NCBI GenBank assembly: GCA_047621665.1
Contig: JBLHMB010000042.1
Location: 1-31,140, forward strand
Direction of reading: 5' to 3'
Source of the DNA: Actimicrobium sp047621665
GTDB taxonomy: Bacteria > Pseudomonadota > Gammaproteobacteria > Burkholderiales > Burkholderiaceae_D
Length of the DNA: 31,140 nt
Made by a program: the position numbers and the translations under genes. Below are positions 8,388-16,293 of the stretch, piece by piece. Every line of letters starts with the position of its first letter. The stretch's first letter is position 1. A model generated the notes under the pieces. The model was given only the letters and a program-made list of their open reading frames with translations, made no database searches and was not told where the DNA came from.

Positions 8388-9785
8388 TTACAAGAAGCCG
8401 AGATTACGCGCGCTGACATTGTAATTAGATAGATTTGGCAGCAGCGCAAGCAGATCGGTATCGGAAACGCCCATCCATTTTCCCAATGTTGCCGCGTACT
8501 GATCAACGGAGGTGGTTGGAATCAATCTGCCACGTCCGACGTCATCCGGTCCGTTGTCGGCGAGGATAGGCGGCGTGCCATAAATTTCCTTCCCATTGAC
8601 GGCACCACCCATTACAAAATGCACACTGCCCCAACCGTGATCGGATCCGTCGTTATTACCGGACAAAGTGCGTCCGAAATCCGATGCAGTAAAGGTGGTG
8701 ACCTTGGAATCAACACCTAACTCCTGCGTTGCGGCATAAAAAGCAGACAAGGCGCTAGCCAACGTGGTCAACAGGGCCGGATGGACAGTCGTCAATCCAT
8801 CATGCGTATCAAATCCTCCCATGGAAACAAAAAACACCTGTCTTTTAGTACCGATCGCGCTAGCAACAGAAATCGTGCGGGCGACCATTTTCAATTGATC
8901 CGCCAAGCTGTTTTGTGACGGAAAAACGGTATTGATCGCCGGCGCAGAAGCCAATGCGCCGGTGAATGTTGCGCCGGCACTGATCGAACGGTTGATGACC
9001 CGAATATACTCATTTTCAAGTAAATGTGATCGTGGCTGAGTCATCAATGTCCGCAGAGCCGTCGTGCAGTTGGCAGAACCGAACAAGGGACGTACCAGCC
9101 CGTTAAATGGTACCGGTCCACTAGTGGAGGTCTGATACTGACTTGCACTATTACCCGAAAGAAACAGCGCAGTACCGGATGCATTAATACAAGTGAAAGC
9201 GCTGTTGGTATTAGCCGATTCGAACACATCACCGATGCGACCACCCCAACCTGAAGCCCCTCCCGAACCCGATGATTGCCAAAAAGATTGCTGATCGTTG
9301 TGGGAAAATAATTTCGGCGGTAGACGGACCGTTTTCTGCAGGTATTGCGATTTGTTCGTTGGCTCGATTAGGGCCCCGACATTTAATAGCACCCCCATCT
9401 TTCCTGCTTCAAAAATTGGTAATAAAGGTGCCAACTCTGGAGCCAAAGCAAACTGGCGGACCACTTTGGCGGAGTCCACCGGTGCCGTAATCGGTTTCAG
9501 TAAGGTGCCACTGAGGCTGTTTTTCTCGTAAGCCATCGTCGGACGCAGGCTTTTATAGGTGTTATAGCTACTGGTATCGTACGCCACGAGGGTATTCGCA
9601 TAGTCGTTGCCGCCTAGCAAAAAAATACACACCATCGCTTTATAATCCGTCGCCGTAGCGGCTGATGCATCGGAGATCGCTGCCAGATTAAGCGCCCACG
9701 GAGTAGTGGCACCGGCGATCGATAAAGCAGAGGCACGTTGCAAAAACGCACGCCGGGAAGCATTCATCGCATTGAGTTTAGTCAT
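8388..9785 (-). CDS. DUF1501 exported protein, probable Tat substrate
   Basis: A 465-aa protein of the DUF1501 family. The N-terminus carries a twin-arginine-type signal, ASRRAFLQRASALSIAGA (Arg10-Arg11), and a cleavage-like DASAA near residue 43, so export through Tat is likely. Downstream are family features with a resemblance to metal-dependent alkaline-phosphatase/sulfatase-like active sites: FLLGGNDYANTLV, VSMGGFDTHDG, TASDFGRT and GSDHGWGSVHFVMGG, whose Asp and His residues could bind metal. The biochemical role of DUF1501 is not established. The ATG at 9785 has AAGGGG six bases upstream. It follows the DUF1800 gene by 10 bases; the two families commonly occur as a pair, so an exported two-component complex is inferred. 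Confidence 0.85.
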   Translation of the reverse strand: MTKLNAMNASRRAFLQRASALSIAGATTPWALNLAAISDASAATATDYKAMVCIFLLGGNDYANTLVAYDTSSYNTYKSLRPTMAYEKNSLSGTLLKPITAPVDSAKVVRQFALAPELAPLLPIFEAGKMGVLLNVGALIEPTNKSQYLQKTVRLPPKLFSHNDQQSFWQSSGSGGASGWGGRIGDVFESANTNSAFTCINASGTALFLSGNSASQYQTSTSGPVPFNGLVRPLFGSANCTTALRTLMTQPRSHLLENEYIRVINRSISAGATFTGALASAPAINTVFPSQNSLADQLKMVARTISVASAIGTKRQVFFVSMGGFDTHDGLTTVHPALLTTLASALSAFYAATQELGVDSKVTTFTASDFGRTLSGNNDGSDHGWGSVHFVMGGAVNGKEIYGTPPILADNGPDDVGRGRLIPTTSVDQYAATLGKWMGVSDTDLLALLPNLSNYNVSARNLGFL

Positions 9786-9795
9786 GTCGATCCCC

Positions 9796-11649
9796 TTATT
9801 TAAGAACAATAAATTCTGGGGCTGCAAGCACCAGAGTCAGCGCTGCGTAGATACGGTTATTGCGGTACGTTGCTGTACCAGAAGGCATACTGCCAATGGC
9901 ATTTTTGATCAATGCCAGCGTCGGATTCGTAATCTGGCCAGCAGCTAAAACCAGATTAATTTCATTAATTAAGCTCTGTGCGTCATCGGCGATGGCCTGA
10001 AGGCTGGTGTAATCCGGCTTCACATCATTCTGCCCGTTACTCACTGTATTCTGCATGTAGTTGATATAACCAGCGACCGTCGTTTCGTTGGTCAGTCCAA
10101 ACTCGGGTGCCACCAGGGAGGCGTTAGCAATGGCACTATTCGGTGGCACATAGCCCGGACTGAAAAAATTAAATACTGACGGTGAGCGCAGCGGACTTTG
10201 CGCCAGTTTTTTACCGGGATCGCTGGTGTCGTTGATGGACCAGGTGTCGGTGGTTGTCGAAGCACCGTAAGCTCTGGCCCAAGCAGCAAATCGCAATATC
10301 GGTTCGCGCTGCTTGCCGAACGTTGTATTCGTTGCGCTCATTACCTGCCCGTCATCACGCGCCTCGCTATCCAGCAGGATCGCCCTGATGACTGCTGCCA
10401 AATTACCTTTGACACCCGTACCGTCGTTTTTGAACACCGCGGCAATACGTTTTATATAAGCCGGACTAGGGTTGCTAGTGACCAATTTTTGGATGAACTG
10501 CTTGCTTATAAACGGAGCAATATTCTGGTGTGCAAATAGCACATCAAGCGTCATGTTCAGACTGGTTTGACCATCCAGACCAGCAGGTATAGTGGTGTTT
10601 AAAAATGTCGAAGGCCCTGTCTCGTGGCGCCCGGCAATTTGCACCATGGGTCGACGCGCAAAATTCGGCGATGTCTTATATTCATCCTGCGGATTAAAAT
10701 CCCAACCGGTAAAAATCCGTGCCAAACCCGTAATATCGCTCAACGAATACGTTTCCACAGCTTTGCCGTCGGGCAGTTGCAGTGAGCCATCCAGATTAAG
10801 TTGCACCAGACCGATGGAAAACAATTGCATGATTTCACGTGCATAGTTTTCATCCGGCATGGCACCGGTGATGGGGTTATATTTCAAGTTACCCCGGAAG
10901 GTTAAATATTCACCCATCGCAGCACTAGTCGACACCTTGCCCAGCAAATCGCGGTAGTTACCAAAGGCATTGGATTCGAGCAGATCAAGATGACTCGCAG
11001 CGACAAAGGCTTTCCATCCGACAGCGTTCAAACCGTCAATCGCCACCACGAGGATTTCAGATAATGCCAAGGTGACCCTTTGACGCAAAGTATCCGGTGC
11101 AGAGATGATTTTTTTCCAACTGGCTGAATCAAATACGCCGGAGTTACCAAACCGGTTATCCGGCGCATCAAACCCTTTGGACACCAGCCAGTCAAACCGG
11201 CTCATAGACTGTGGCATCGCCATCTGTGCATCGATCCAGGTTGATAGCCCCTGCTTCTTGACGCTGGCGATTTCAGCACGCGTTGCTCCCATCGAGGCTT
11301 GCGCCAAAAAACGGGATGCCTGCATTTCTGTCAACTCCACTGCGGGTGCAGTTGGTGGTTCTTGTGCCGATGGTGATGGTGATGTTGACGATGGTGACGT
11401 TGGTGACGATGGTGACGATGCTGAAACTGGTGCTGGTGCTGATGCTGATGCTGGTACTGGTACTGTTGTCGATAATGATGATGCAGCGGGAATATCCGTT
11501 GGAGCGCCTCCGCAAGCGGTCAATGCCAAGGTCGCCACCATCCCAGTCAGACTCGGTCCGAGAAGAGAAGATGGCACATCCTCTGATGTTTCATTTATAG
11601 AAAATTCCGAGGCGGTATTCTGGGTTTTATCAATTATTTGCGATGTCAT
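9796..11649 (-). CDS. DUF1800 protein, putative lipoprotein with Pro/Ser/Ala linker
   Basis: A 617-aa DUF1800 family protein. Residues about 36-48 read MVATLALTACGG, with a lipobox-like LTAC (Cys46), although the preceding n-region is unusually long and poor in basic residues, so lipidation is only likely. Residues about 50-105 form a low-complexity Pro/Ser/Ala/Thr linker. The DUF1800 domain follows from about 108: ASRFLAQASMGATRAEI, WIDAQM, LRQRVTLALSEILV, DENYAREIMQLFSIGL, LARIFTGWDF, SPSVFNFFSPGYVPP and a C-terminal AALTLVLAAPEFIV. Its function is unknown; it is found with DUF1501 partners, and here it is the promoter-proximal gene of that pair. The ATG at 11649 is supported by GGAGT five bases upstream; an in-frame start 39 bases earlier lacks such support. 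Confidence 0.85.
   Translation of the reverse strand: MTSQIIDKTQNTASEFSINETSEDVPSSLLGPSLTGMVATLALTACGGAPTDIPAASSLSTTVPVPASASAPAPVSASSPSSPTSPSSTSPSPSAQEPPTAPAVELTEMQASRFLAQASMGATRAEIASVKKQGLSTWIDAQMAMPQSMSRFDWLVSKGFDAPDNRFGNSGVFDSASWKKIISAPDTLRQRVTLALSEILVVAIDGLNAVGWKAFVAASHLDLLESNAFGNYRDLLGKVSTSAAMGEYLTFRGNLKYNPITGAMPDENYAREIMQLFSIGLVQLNLDGSLQLPDGKAVETYSLSDITGLARIFTGWDFNPQDEYKTSPNFARRPMVQIAGRHETGPSTFLNTTIPAGLDGQTSLNMTLDVLFAHQNIAPFISKQFIQKLVTSNPSPAYIKRIAAVFKNDGTGVKGNLAAVIRAILLDSEARDDGQVMSATNTTFGKQREPILRFAAWARAYGASTTTDTWSINDTSDPGKKLAQSPLRSPSVFNFFSPGYVPPNSAIANASLVAPEFGLTNETTVAGYINYMQNTVSNGQNDVKPDYTSLQAIADDAQSLINEINLVLAAGQITNPTLALIKNAIGSMPSGTATYRNNRIYAALTLVLAAPEFIVLK
11377..11464. repeat. Triplet-rich low-complexity tract inside the DUF1800 gene
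   Basis: Plus-strand GATGGT/GATGCT/GGTGCT-like units recur through this stretch, encoding on the minus strand the Pro/Ser/Ala/Thr linker. The repeats are imperfect and of three- and six-base period, so slippage would lengthen or shorten the linker without breaking the frame. Confidence 0.7.
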
Positions 11650-12112
11650 TTTTACTCCAATAAAGAATTGAGTTTTATGCCAGCTCACTCAACCACTTTA
11701 AAATATCGATTCAAGTGACACCACTAGTAACTTAAAAAAAGGCTCTAAATGTTGTTAATCGGTTGCATCATGATTTAAAACAATATCTAATCAACAAATT
11801 ATAATTTCTTTTAATACAACATGAATTCCCATTCAATACCAATAAAACAAGACCAAATAAATATTATTTTTAAATTTACTTTTAATCAATATCTATCGAT
11901 GAGCAGGAAAGTTTTATTACATGGCGCCATGAAGTTACAATTAAATCACGCAATTAATTATTTTTTAAAAAACTTTAAAAATATCAATTAATTACAACCC
12001 AATAGATCAAAATAATTGCTGGCTTAAGTTGGCCTAAAACATTCAATCCGGCACCCTCCACCGACAATCATTCCTTACTCCCTAAATGATCCGGCATCAC
12101 CCTCCCCGCCGG
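11650..12112. other. AT-rich intergenic region
   Basis: About 460 bases with no credible gene. From about 11690 to 12030 the sequence is strikingly AT-rich, with many A/T runs, in contrast to the GC-rich surroundings. It must contain the promoter of the DUF1800-DUF1501 pair on the minus strand, but no single -35/-10 pair stands out. A perfect 12-bp palindrome CATGGCGCCATG lies at 11920-11931. Such composition is typical of acquired DNA bound by H-NS/MvaT-like silencers. Confidence 0.6.
11920..11931. promoter_or_regulatory. 12-bp palindrome in AT-rich DNA
   Basis: CATGGCGCCATG is a perfect palindrome and a GC-rich island within AT-rich sequence about 270 bases upstream of the DUF1800 start. 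A dimeric regulator could bind here. The function is a guess from symmetry and location. Confidence 0.3.
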
Positions 12113-12223
12113 TTACCGGATCGCTGCCGGGTGGTCATGGCGTTTCAAATGGCAAAGCTCATGAATCACCACACAATCAACCATCCGATACGGTGCCTGA
12201 ATCAATTTCCAGTGAAACCCTTC
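12113..12223 (-). pseudogene. YgjP-type M48-like metallopeptidase relic
   Basis: The minus strand reads EGFHWKLIQAPYRMVDCVVIHELCHLKRHD and then stops at 12113. It contains the zinc-binding HExxH (HELCH) in the context typical of YgjP/DUF45 metal-dependent hydrolases (NWRLI.AP…IDYVVVHELaHL…NHS). Only this block survives: the N-terminal RWGSC-type region and the C-terminal FW segment are missing and the upstream frame shifts. YgjP-type genes are frequently found next to type I restriction genes, which fits the hsdR relic immediately upstream. Confidence 0.7.
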
Positions 12224-12300
12224 GGATGGATATGTTTGCGACAGTGACGGAGCAAGTCGATACAAACCCATCGGGTGTGCTGCGGCACTTCCGGTACGAC

Positions 12301-12781
12301 TTGCCCGGGGCCGTATCTCTTCTTGAGTGCGGTCTTGTCACCGGCGCGGCGATCAGCAAAATAGGTATCGAACAACTTGTACCGTGAATCGCTGATGACC
12401 TTGGTTTTTGCTTTGCGCCGCTCGTACAGAATCTGGCTGGTCGCACCATTGGCGACTGCCTGTCCGATCATGCCGGTGTCGATACAGGAACCGAACTCGT
12501 AAGCGGTTTTTTGGGAGGGTAATCAGCTGCGGACCGGTGAATGCAATCTTGGACGTACCCGGCAAACCGGCATTGAGCGCCAGCGTCACCATCGTCAGCG
12601 ATTAGCCCGATTCCTGCGTATGCCGGATGGCGCCGCTCTTGACATTTATGATCGCGCCGTCCTTGAGACGATGGGTCGTTTTATACACAGTGCGAAACTG
12701 CTGATAGTACGTAATTTTCTTGATCACGCGACCATCACCCGGTTCGAACCAGGTGAAGTGACGGATCACATCGAGGAAGTT
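12301..12781 (-). pseudogene. hsdR: Type I restriction endonuclease R subunit relic
   Basis: Minus-strand translation gives NFLDVIRHFTWFEPGDGRVIKKITYYQQFRTV, then AIRHTQESG-stop-SLTMV, the remains of the helicase Walker A segment (usually HTQGSGKSLTMV). It then jumps to NAGLPGTSKIAFTGPQLI, the KIAFTGTPL element from the far end of the helicase core. After a one-base frameshift near 12506 it continues KTAYEFGSCIDTGMIGQAVANGATSQILYERR…FDTYFADR…LKKRYG. These are ordered HsdR pieces with a large internal deletion, a TAA at 12602-12604 and a frameshift, so it is dead. No hsdM or hsdS is present in the window. Confidence 0.75.
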
Positions 12782-12827
12782 GGTCCGGGCGAATCAAACT
12801 TTTCGCCTTTTCAGCCCCGACAGCCCA

Positions 12828-13037
12828 TTAAAGCAGACCTAACGTTTCCAACGCACTGGATAACTCGGTCGTGAAGAGCATTGCCATGCCGTCATCCCGG
12901 CCATTGATCAGTACAAACGGCGTACCGTCTGCGCTGGTGCCGCGATAAGCGATTTCGATGCCCTCCTCGGTGCTGGTTTCGGTAATGGTTGCAGTGGAGA
13001 GGAATTCGGATGCGTCTTGTCTGGAAAGGGATCTCAT
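12828..13037 (-). CDS. Small hypothetical protein
   Basis: A 69-aa acidic protein beginning MRSLSRQDASEFL and ending LSSALETLGLL. It has an alternating strand-like core (GIEIAYRG, GTPFVLINGRDDGMAMLF), no membrane segment and no recognised domain. Codon use looks normal for the genome and the ATG at 13037 has GAGAAG about five bases upstream, so I take it as a real gene. It sits between the hsdR relic and tRNA-Ser. I do not recognise it; a small cytosolic protein conserved in relatives is plausible but unchecked. Confidence 0.6.
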   Translation of the reverse strand: MRSLSRQDASEFLSTATITETSTEEGIEIAYRGTSADGTPFVLINGRDDGMAMLFTTELSSALETLGLL

Positions 13038-13208
13038 GGGGCTTCTCAAATTAATCGTTACGGACTACGTGACTTGAAACAAACTTCAGGCCGCCGCGTA
13101 GGGTGAGCACAGGCATTTTGTGCCCACGCGAATGATCCGAAGAACGTCCGGCATTGCCGAGCGTTTTCTATCCGACCGCGCGGGCACGTGATGCCGTGCA
13201 CCCGCAAT

Positions 13209-13239
13209 AAAAAAGCCGACTTAACCAGTCGGCTTTTTT
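13209..13239 (-). terminator. Strong Rho-independent terminator after tRNA-Ser
   Basis: A 13-bp perfect inverted repeat, AAAAAAGCCGACT / AGTCGGCTTTTTT with a five-base loop, lies 13 bases downstream of the tRNA-Ser gene. The A-run on one side and T-run on the other make it functional in both directions, so it would also stop plus-strand transcripts. Confidence 0.9.
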
Positions 13240-13252
13240 CAAACAACATCCT

Positions 13253-13342
13253 TGGCGGAGAGAGGGGGATTCGAACCCCCGATAGGTTTGACCCTATACA
13301 CGCTTTCCAGGCGTGCGACTTCAACCGCTCATCCACCTCTCC
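13253..13342 (-). tRNA. tRNA-Ser (anticodon GGA)
   Basis: The minus strand folds into a class II tRNA: acceptor GGAGAGG pairing with the 3' TCTCTCC, discriminator G and encoded CCA. The anticodon arm is CACGCCTGGAAAGCGTG with GGA in the loop, a long variable arm is present, and the T arm reads GGGGGTTCGAATCCCCC. It decodes UCC/UCU. It marks the right edge of the decayed accessory region, and tRNA-Ser genes are common integration targets, though no duplicated 3' end was seen here. Confidence 0.95.
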
Positions 13343-13385
13343 TGCATTACGTTCACCGAACAACCTCCGTTCAGCGAAGCGTCGA

Positions 13386-13391
13386 AGTATA
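13386..13391 (-). promoter_or_regulatory. Extended -10 promoter for tRNA-Ser
   Basis: On the minus strand TGCTATACT forms an extended -10 (TG-N-TATACT) about 45 bases upstream of the mature tRNA 5' end. No good -35 is seen at the usual distance, which an extended -10 can tolerate. Confidence 0.5.
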
Positions 13392-13458
13392 GCAATAAAT
13401 CAGCTTGAAACACCAGAACCTGCAGCCGATTTCGATTTACCGGCAAAATAAACTGCGA

Positions 13459-13482
13459 TCCCGGGCAGAGCACAACCCGGGA
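13459..13482 (-). terminator. Hairpin downstream of acs
   Basis: TCCCGGG and CCCGGGA flank a ten-base loop 13 bases after the acs stop, followed on the minus strand by a T-rich but interrupted stretch. A terminator is probable from position but not textbook. Confidence 0.5.
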
Positions 13483-13495
13483 AGACCTGTTCAAA

Positions 13496-15478
13496 CTATT
13501 GCGCTTCTTTCAGCTGATCCAGAATAGCCGGATTTTCCAGTGTCGAGATGTCCTGCGTAATTTCTTCGCCCTTAGCCAGCAAGCGCAGCAGGCGACGCAT
13601 GATCTTGCCGGAACGGGTTTTTGGCAGGTTGTCGCCGAAACGGATTTCTCTCGGTTTGGCGATCGGACCGATTTCCCGGGCGACCCAGTCACGCAATTCC
13701 TTGGCGATCTGTTTGGCTTCGTCGCCGGTCGGACGCGAACGCTTGAGGACGACAAAGGCGCAAATCGATTCGCCCGTAGTGTCGTCAGGCTTGCCCACTA
13801 CCGCCGCTTCGGCCACCAGTGAATGCGCCACCAGCGCAGATTCGATTTCCATCGTCCCCATGCGGTGACCGGAGACATTCAGTACATCGTCAATGCGACC
13901 GGTGATCGTGAAGTACCCGGTGTCGGCATTGCGGATTGCACCATCGCCAGCGAGGTAAGTCGTACCGCCCAGCTCTTCCGGAAAATAGCTTTTCTTGAAG
14001 CGCTCGGGATCGTTCCAGATCGTGCGAATCATCGATGGCCATGGCCGCTTGACGACCAGAATACCGCCCTGGCCATTTGGCAAATCGGCACCGGTTTCAT
14101 CGACGATGGCAGCGGTGATGCCCGGCAGCGGCAGCGTGCAGGAACCCGGCACCATCGGTGTCGCACCCGGCAGCGGCGTGATCATGTGACCGCCGGTTTC
14201 TGTTTGCCAGAAGGTGTCAACAATCGGGCAATTCTCGCGGCCGATGTTTTTGTAATACCACATCCAGGCTTCCGGATTGATCGGCTCGCCGACCGAACCG
14301 AGCAGACGCAAGCTGCTCAGGTCATAGCGGTCCGGATGGATTTTTTCGTCGGCGTCAGCAGCCTTGATCAGCGAGCGGATCGCCGTTGGTGCGGTGTAGA
14401 AAATGGTCGCTTTGTGACGTGCGATCATGTCCCAGAAGCGGCCGGCATTCGGAAAAGTCGGGACGCCTTCGAAAACAATTTCGGTAGCGCCGACAGCCAG
14501 CGGGCCATAAGCAATATAAGTGTGACCGGTGACCCAGCCAATGTCGGCGGTACACCAGAAAATATCATCAGGCTTGATATCGAAGGTCCACTTCATTGTC
14601 AGCATGGCCCACAGCAGATAACCGCCGGAGGAATGCTGAACGCCTTTTGGCGTACCGGTCGAGCCGGACGTGTACAAGATGAACAGCGGATGTTCGGCGC
14701 TGACCCATTCCGGCTCGCAGACATCGGACTGCGCAGCAACCAGCGTGCTCATGACGACGTCGCGATCGGCGGTCATAGCGACATCGGCGTTGGTGCGCTG
14801 ATAGACGACGACATTGCGCACGGCCTCGCAGCCGCCCAGCGCCAGGGCTTCGTCGACGATGGCTTTCAGTGGCAGGTTTTTACCGCCGCGAACTTGCTGG
14901 TCAGCGGTGATGACGGCGACTGCGCCGGCATCAATGATGCGGTCTTGCAGCGACTTGGCGCTAAAACCGCCAAACACCACCGAGTGCGTGGCACCAATCC
15001 GGGCGCACGCCTGCATCGCGACAATGCCTTCCACCGACATCGGCATGTAGATGACGACGCGGTCGCTCTTTTTGATGCCAAGAGATTTCAGGCCGTTGGC
15101 GAATTTGCAGACTTGCTGGTGCAGTTCGCGATAGGTGATCCTGGTGACCTTGCCGTCGTCGGCTTCAAAAATGACCGCGTGCTTGTCGGCGTTGCCGTTC
15201 TCAAGATTACGGTCAAGGCAGTTGTAGCTGACATTGAGCAAGCCATCTTCGAACCATTTGTAGAACGGTGCGTCGGATTCGTCGAGAGTGGTGGTGAACG
15301 GCTTTTTCCAGGACAGGTTTTCGCGCGCCAGACTGGCCCAGAAACCTTCGTAGTCCTGTTCGGCGTCAGCACACATGGCGTTATAGGCGTCCATGCCGGA
15401 AATGGTGGCGGCTTCCTTGAATGCATCGGAGGGATTGAAGATGCGCGTTTCCTGCTTGAGTGTCTCGATACCGGCCAT
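13496..15478 (-). CDS. acs: Acetyl-CoA synthetase (AMP-forming)
   Basis: Activates acetate to acetyl-CoA via acetyl-AMP (EC 6.2.1.1), the high-affinity acetate assimilation route. The 660-aa product has the expected length. Adenylate-forming motifs are in order: ACS N-terminal domain, MPMSVEGIVAMQACARIGA, the P-loop-like YTSGSTGTPKGVQHSSGGYLL, WWT-type region DTFWQTETGGHM, the hinge region GRIDDVLNVSGHRMGTMEIE and C-terminal PKTRSGKIMRR, whose lysine (about Lys625) is the acetylation site controlling the enzyme in other bacteria. The ATG at 15478 is fixed by AGGAG seven bases upstream. It is divergent from the YqhA-family gene across a 178-base promoter region. Confidence 0.97.
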   Translation of the reverse strand: MAGIETLKQETRIFNPSDAFKEAATISGMDAYNAMCADAEQDYEGFWASLARENLSWKKPFTTTLDESDAPFYKWFEDGLLNVSYNCLDRNLENGNADKHAVIFEADDGKVTRITYRELHQQVCKFANGLKSLGIKKSDRVVIYMPMSVEGIVAMQACARIGATHSVVFGGFSAKSLQDRIIDAGAVAVITADQQVRGGKNLPLKAIVDEALALGGCEAVRNVVVYQRTNADVAMTADRDVVMSTLVAAQSDVCEPEWVSAEHPLFILYTSGSTGTPKGVQHSSGGYLLWAMLTMKWTFDIKPDDIFWCTADIGWVTGHTYIAYGPLAVGATEIVFEGVPTFPNAGRFWDMIARHKATIFYTAPTAIRSLIKAADADEKIHPDRYDLSSLRLLGSVGEPINPEAWMWYYKNIGRENCPIVDTFWQTETGGHMITPLPGATPMVPGSCTLPLPGITAAIVDETGADLPNGQGGILVVKRPWPSMIRTIWNDPERFKKSYFPEELGGTTYLAGDGAIRNADTGYFTITGRIDDVLNVSGHRMGTMEIESALVAHSLVAEAAVVGKPDDTTGESICAFVVLKRSRPTGDEAKQIAKELRDWVAREIGPIAKPREIRFGDNLPKTRSGKIMRRLLRLLAKGEEITQDISTLENPAILDQLKEAQ

Positions 15479-15656
15479 TGCTTGTCTCCTAATTAAAAGA
15501 TTTATTTGCGCTAAAAGATAAGGGTTCACTCTTACTTCAGCCTTACATCCGTTCCAGCACACGAATTGACCAAACGATACAGCAGGACACAGGGTACGCC
15601 AGTGTGGCGCGTGTAAAATGCGACTTCCAAATTATTGCTCTCCGAGCCCAGTCCCC

Positions 15657-16280
15657 ATGTCCACGAACGAGACAAAAAACAGTCCGGTACCAAAACGCAT
15701 CAACGCGATGGCGACCTTCATCTTTGCCACGCGCTGGCTGCAAGTGCCTCTTTACCTCGGTTTGATCCTGGCGCAATGCGTCTACGTTTTCCATTTCTGG
15801 GTAGAACTGACCGATCTGATCGGCGCCGCAATGGGCAACGAAAGCGCACTGCAGCACATTCTCGATGCGGTCTCGGCGACCGGCGCAGTGCGCCCGACCA
15901 AGCTCAACGAAGCCACCATCATGCTGGTGGTGCTAGGCCTGATCGATGTAGTGATGATCTCCAACCTGCTGATCATGGTCATTGTCGGCGGCTATGAAAC
16001 CTTTGTCTCGCGGATGAATTTATCGGACCATCCGGACCAGCCGGAATGGCTCTCGCATGTCAATGCGTCGGTGCTGAAAGTCAAACTGGCGATGGCCATC
16101 ATCGGCATCTCGTCAATCCATTTGCTCAAGACCTTCATTAACGCCGCCAACTACGATGCCAAGACACTGCTGGCACAAACCGGCATCCACATTGCGTTCC
16201 TGCTGTCGGCGCTGGCGATCGCGTATTGTGATCGCATCATGACTGACACCCAGAACATGTCCCGCAACCAGCCACACTGA
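15657..16280 (+). CDS. YqhA-family (UPF0114/TIGR00645) membrane protein
   Basis: A 207-aa inner-membrane protein of the YqhA family. Hydrophobic segments are at about 30-50 (LQVPLYLGLILAQCVYVFHF), 93-120 (TIMLVVLGLIDVVMISNLLIMVIVGGYE), about 145-160 (LAMAIIGISSIHLL) and 178-193. The GYETFVSRM segment after the second and the SSIHLLKTFI segment are family hallmarks. Function is unknown. The ATG at 15657 is preferred over one at 15618, whose extra residues are unlike a membrane-protein N-terminus; no strong ribosome binding site marks either. Class I fumarase begins 13 bases after its stop, and co-transcription is likely. Confidence 0.85.
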   Translation: MSTNETKNSPVPKRINAMATFIFATRWLQVPLYLGLILAQCVYVFHFWVELTDLIGAAMGNESALQHILDAVSATGAVRPTKLNEATIMLVVLGLIDVVMISNLLIMVIVGGYETFVSRMNLSDHPDQPEWLSHVNASVLKVKLAMAIIGISSIHLLKTFINAANYDAKTLLAQTGIHIAFLLSALAIAYCDRIMTDTQNMSRNQPH

Positions 16281-16293
16281 CCATCGAGCTCCC

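Noticed and set aside
8065..8432. Two plus-strand open frames after the unknown gene
   Set aside because: They lie over the antisense IS5 transposase relic and have no domain character.
11105..11671. Plus-strand frame rich in Asp/Gly/Val
   Set aside because: It is the antisense of the repetitive DUF1800 linker region.
13823..15496. Long plus-strand open frame opposite acs
   Set aside because: Shadow of acs, which has all adenylate-forming motifs and a good ribosome binding site.
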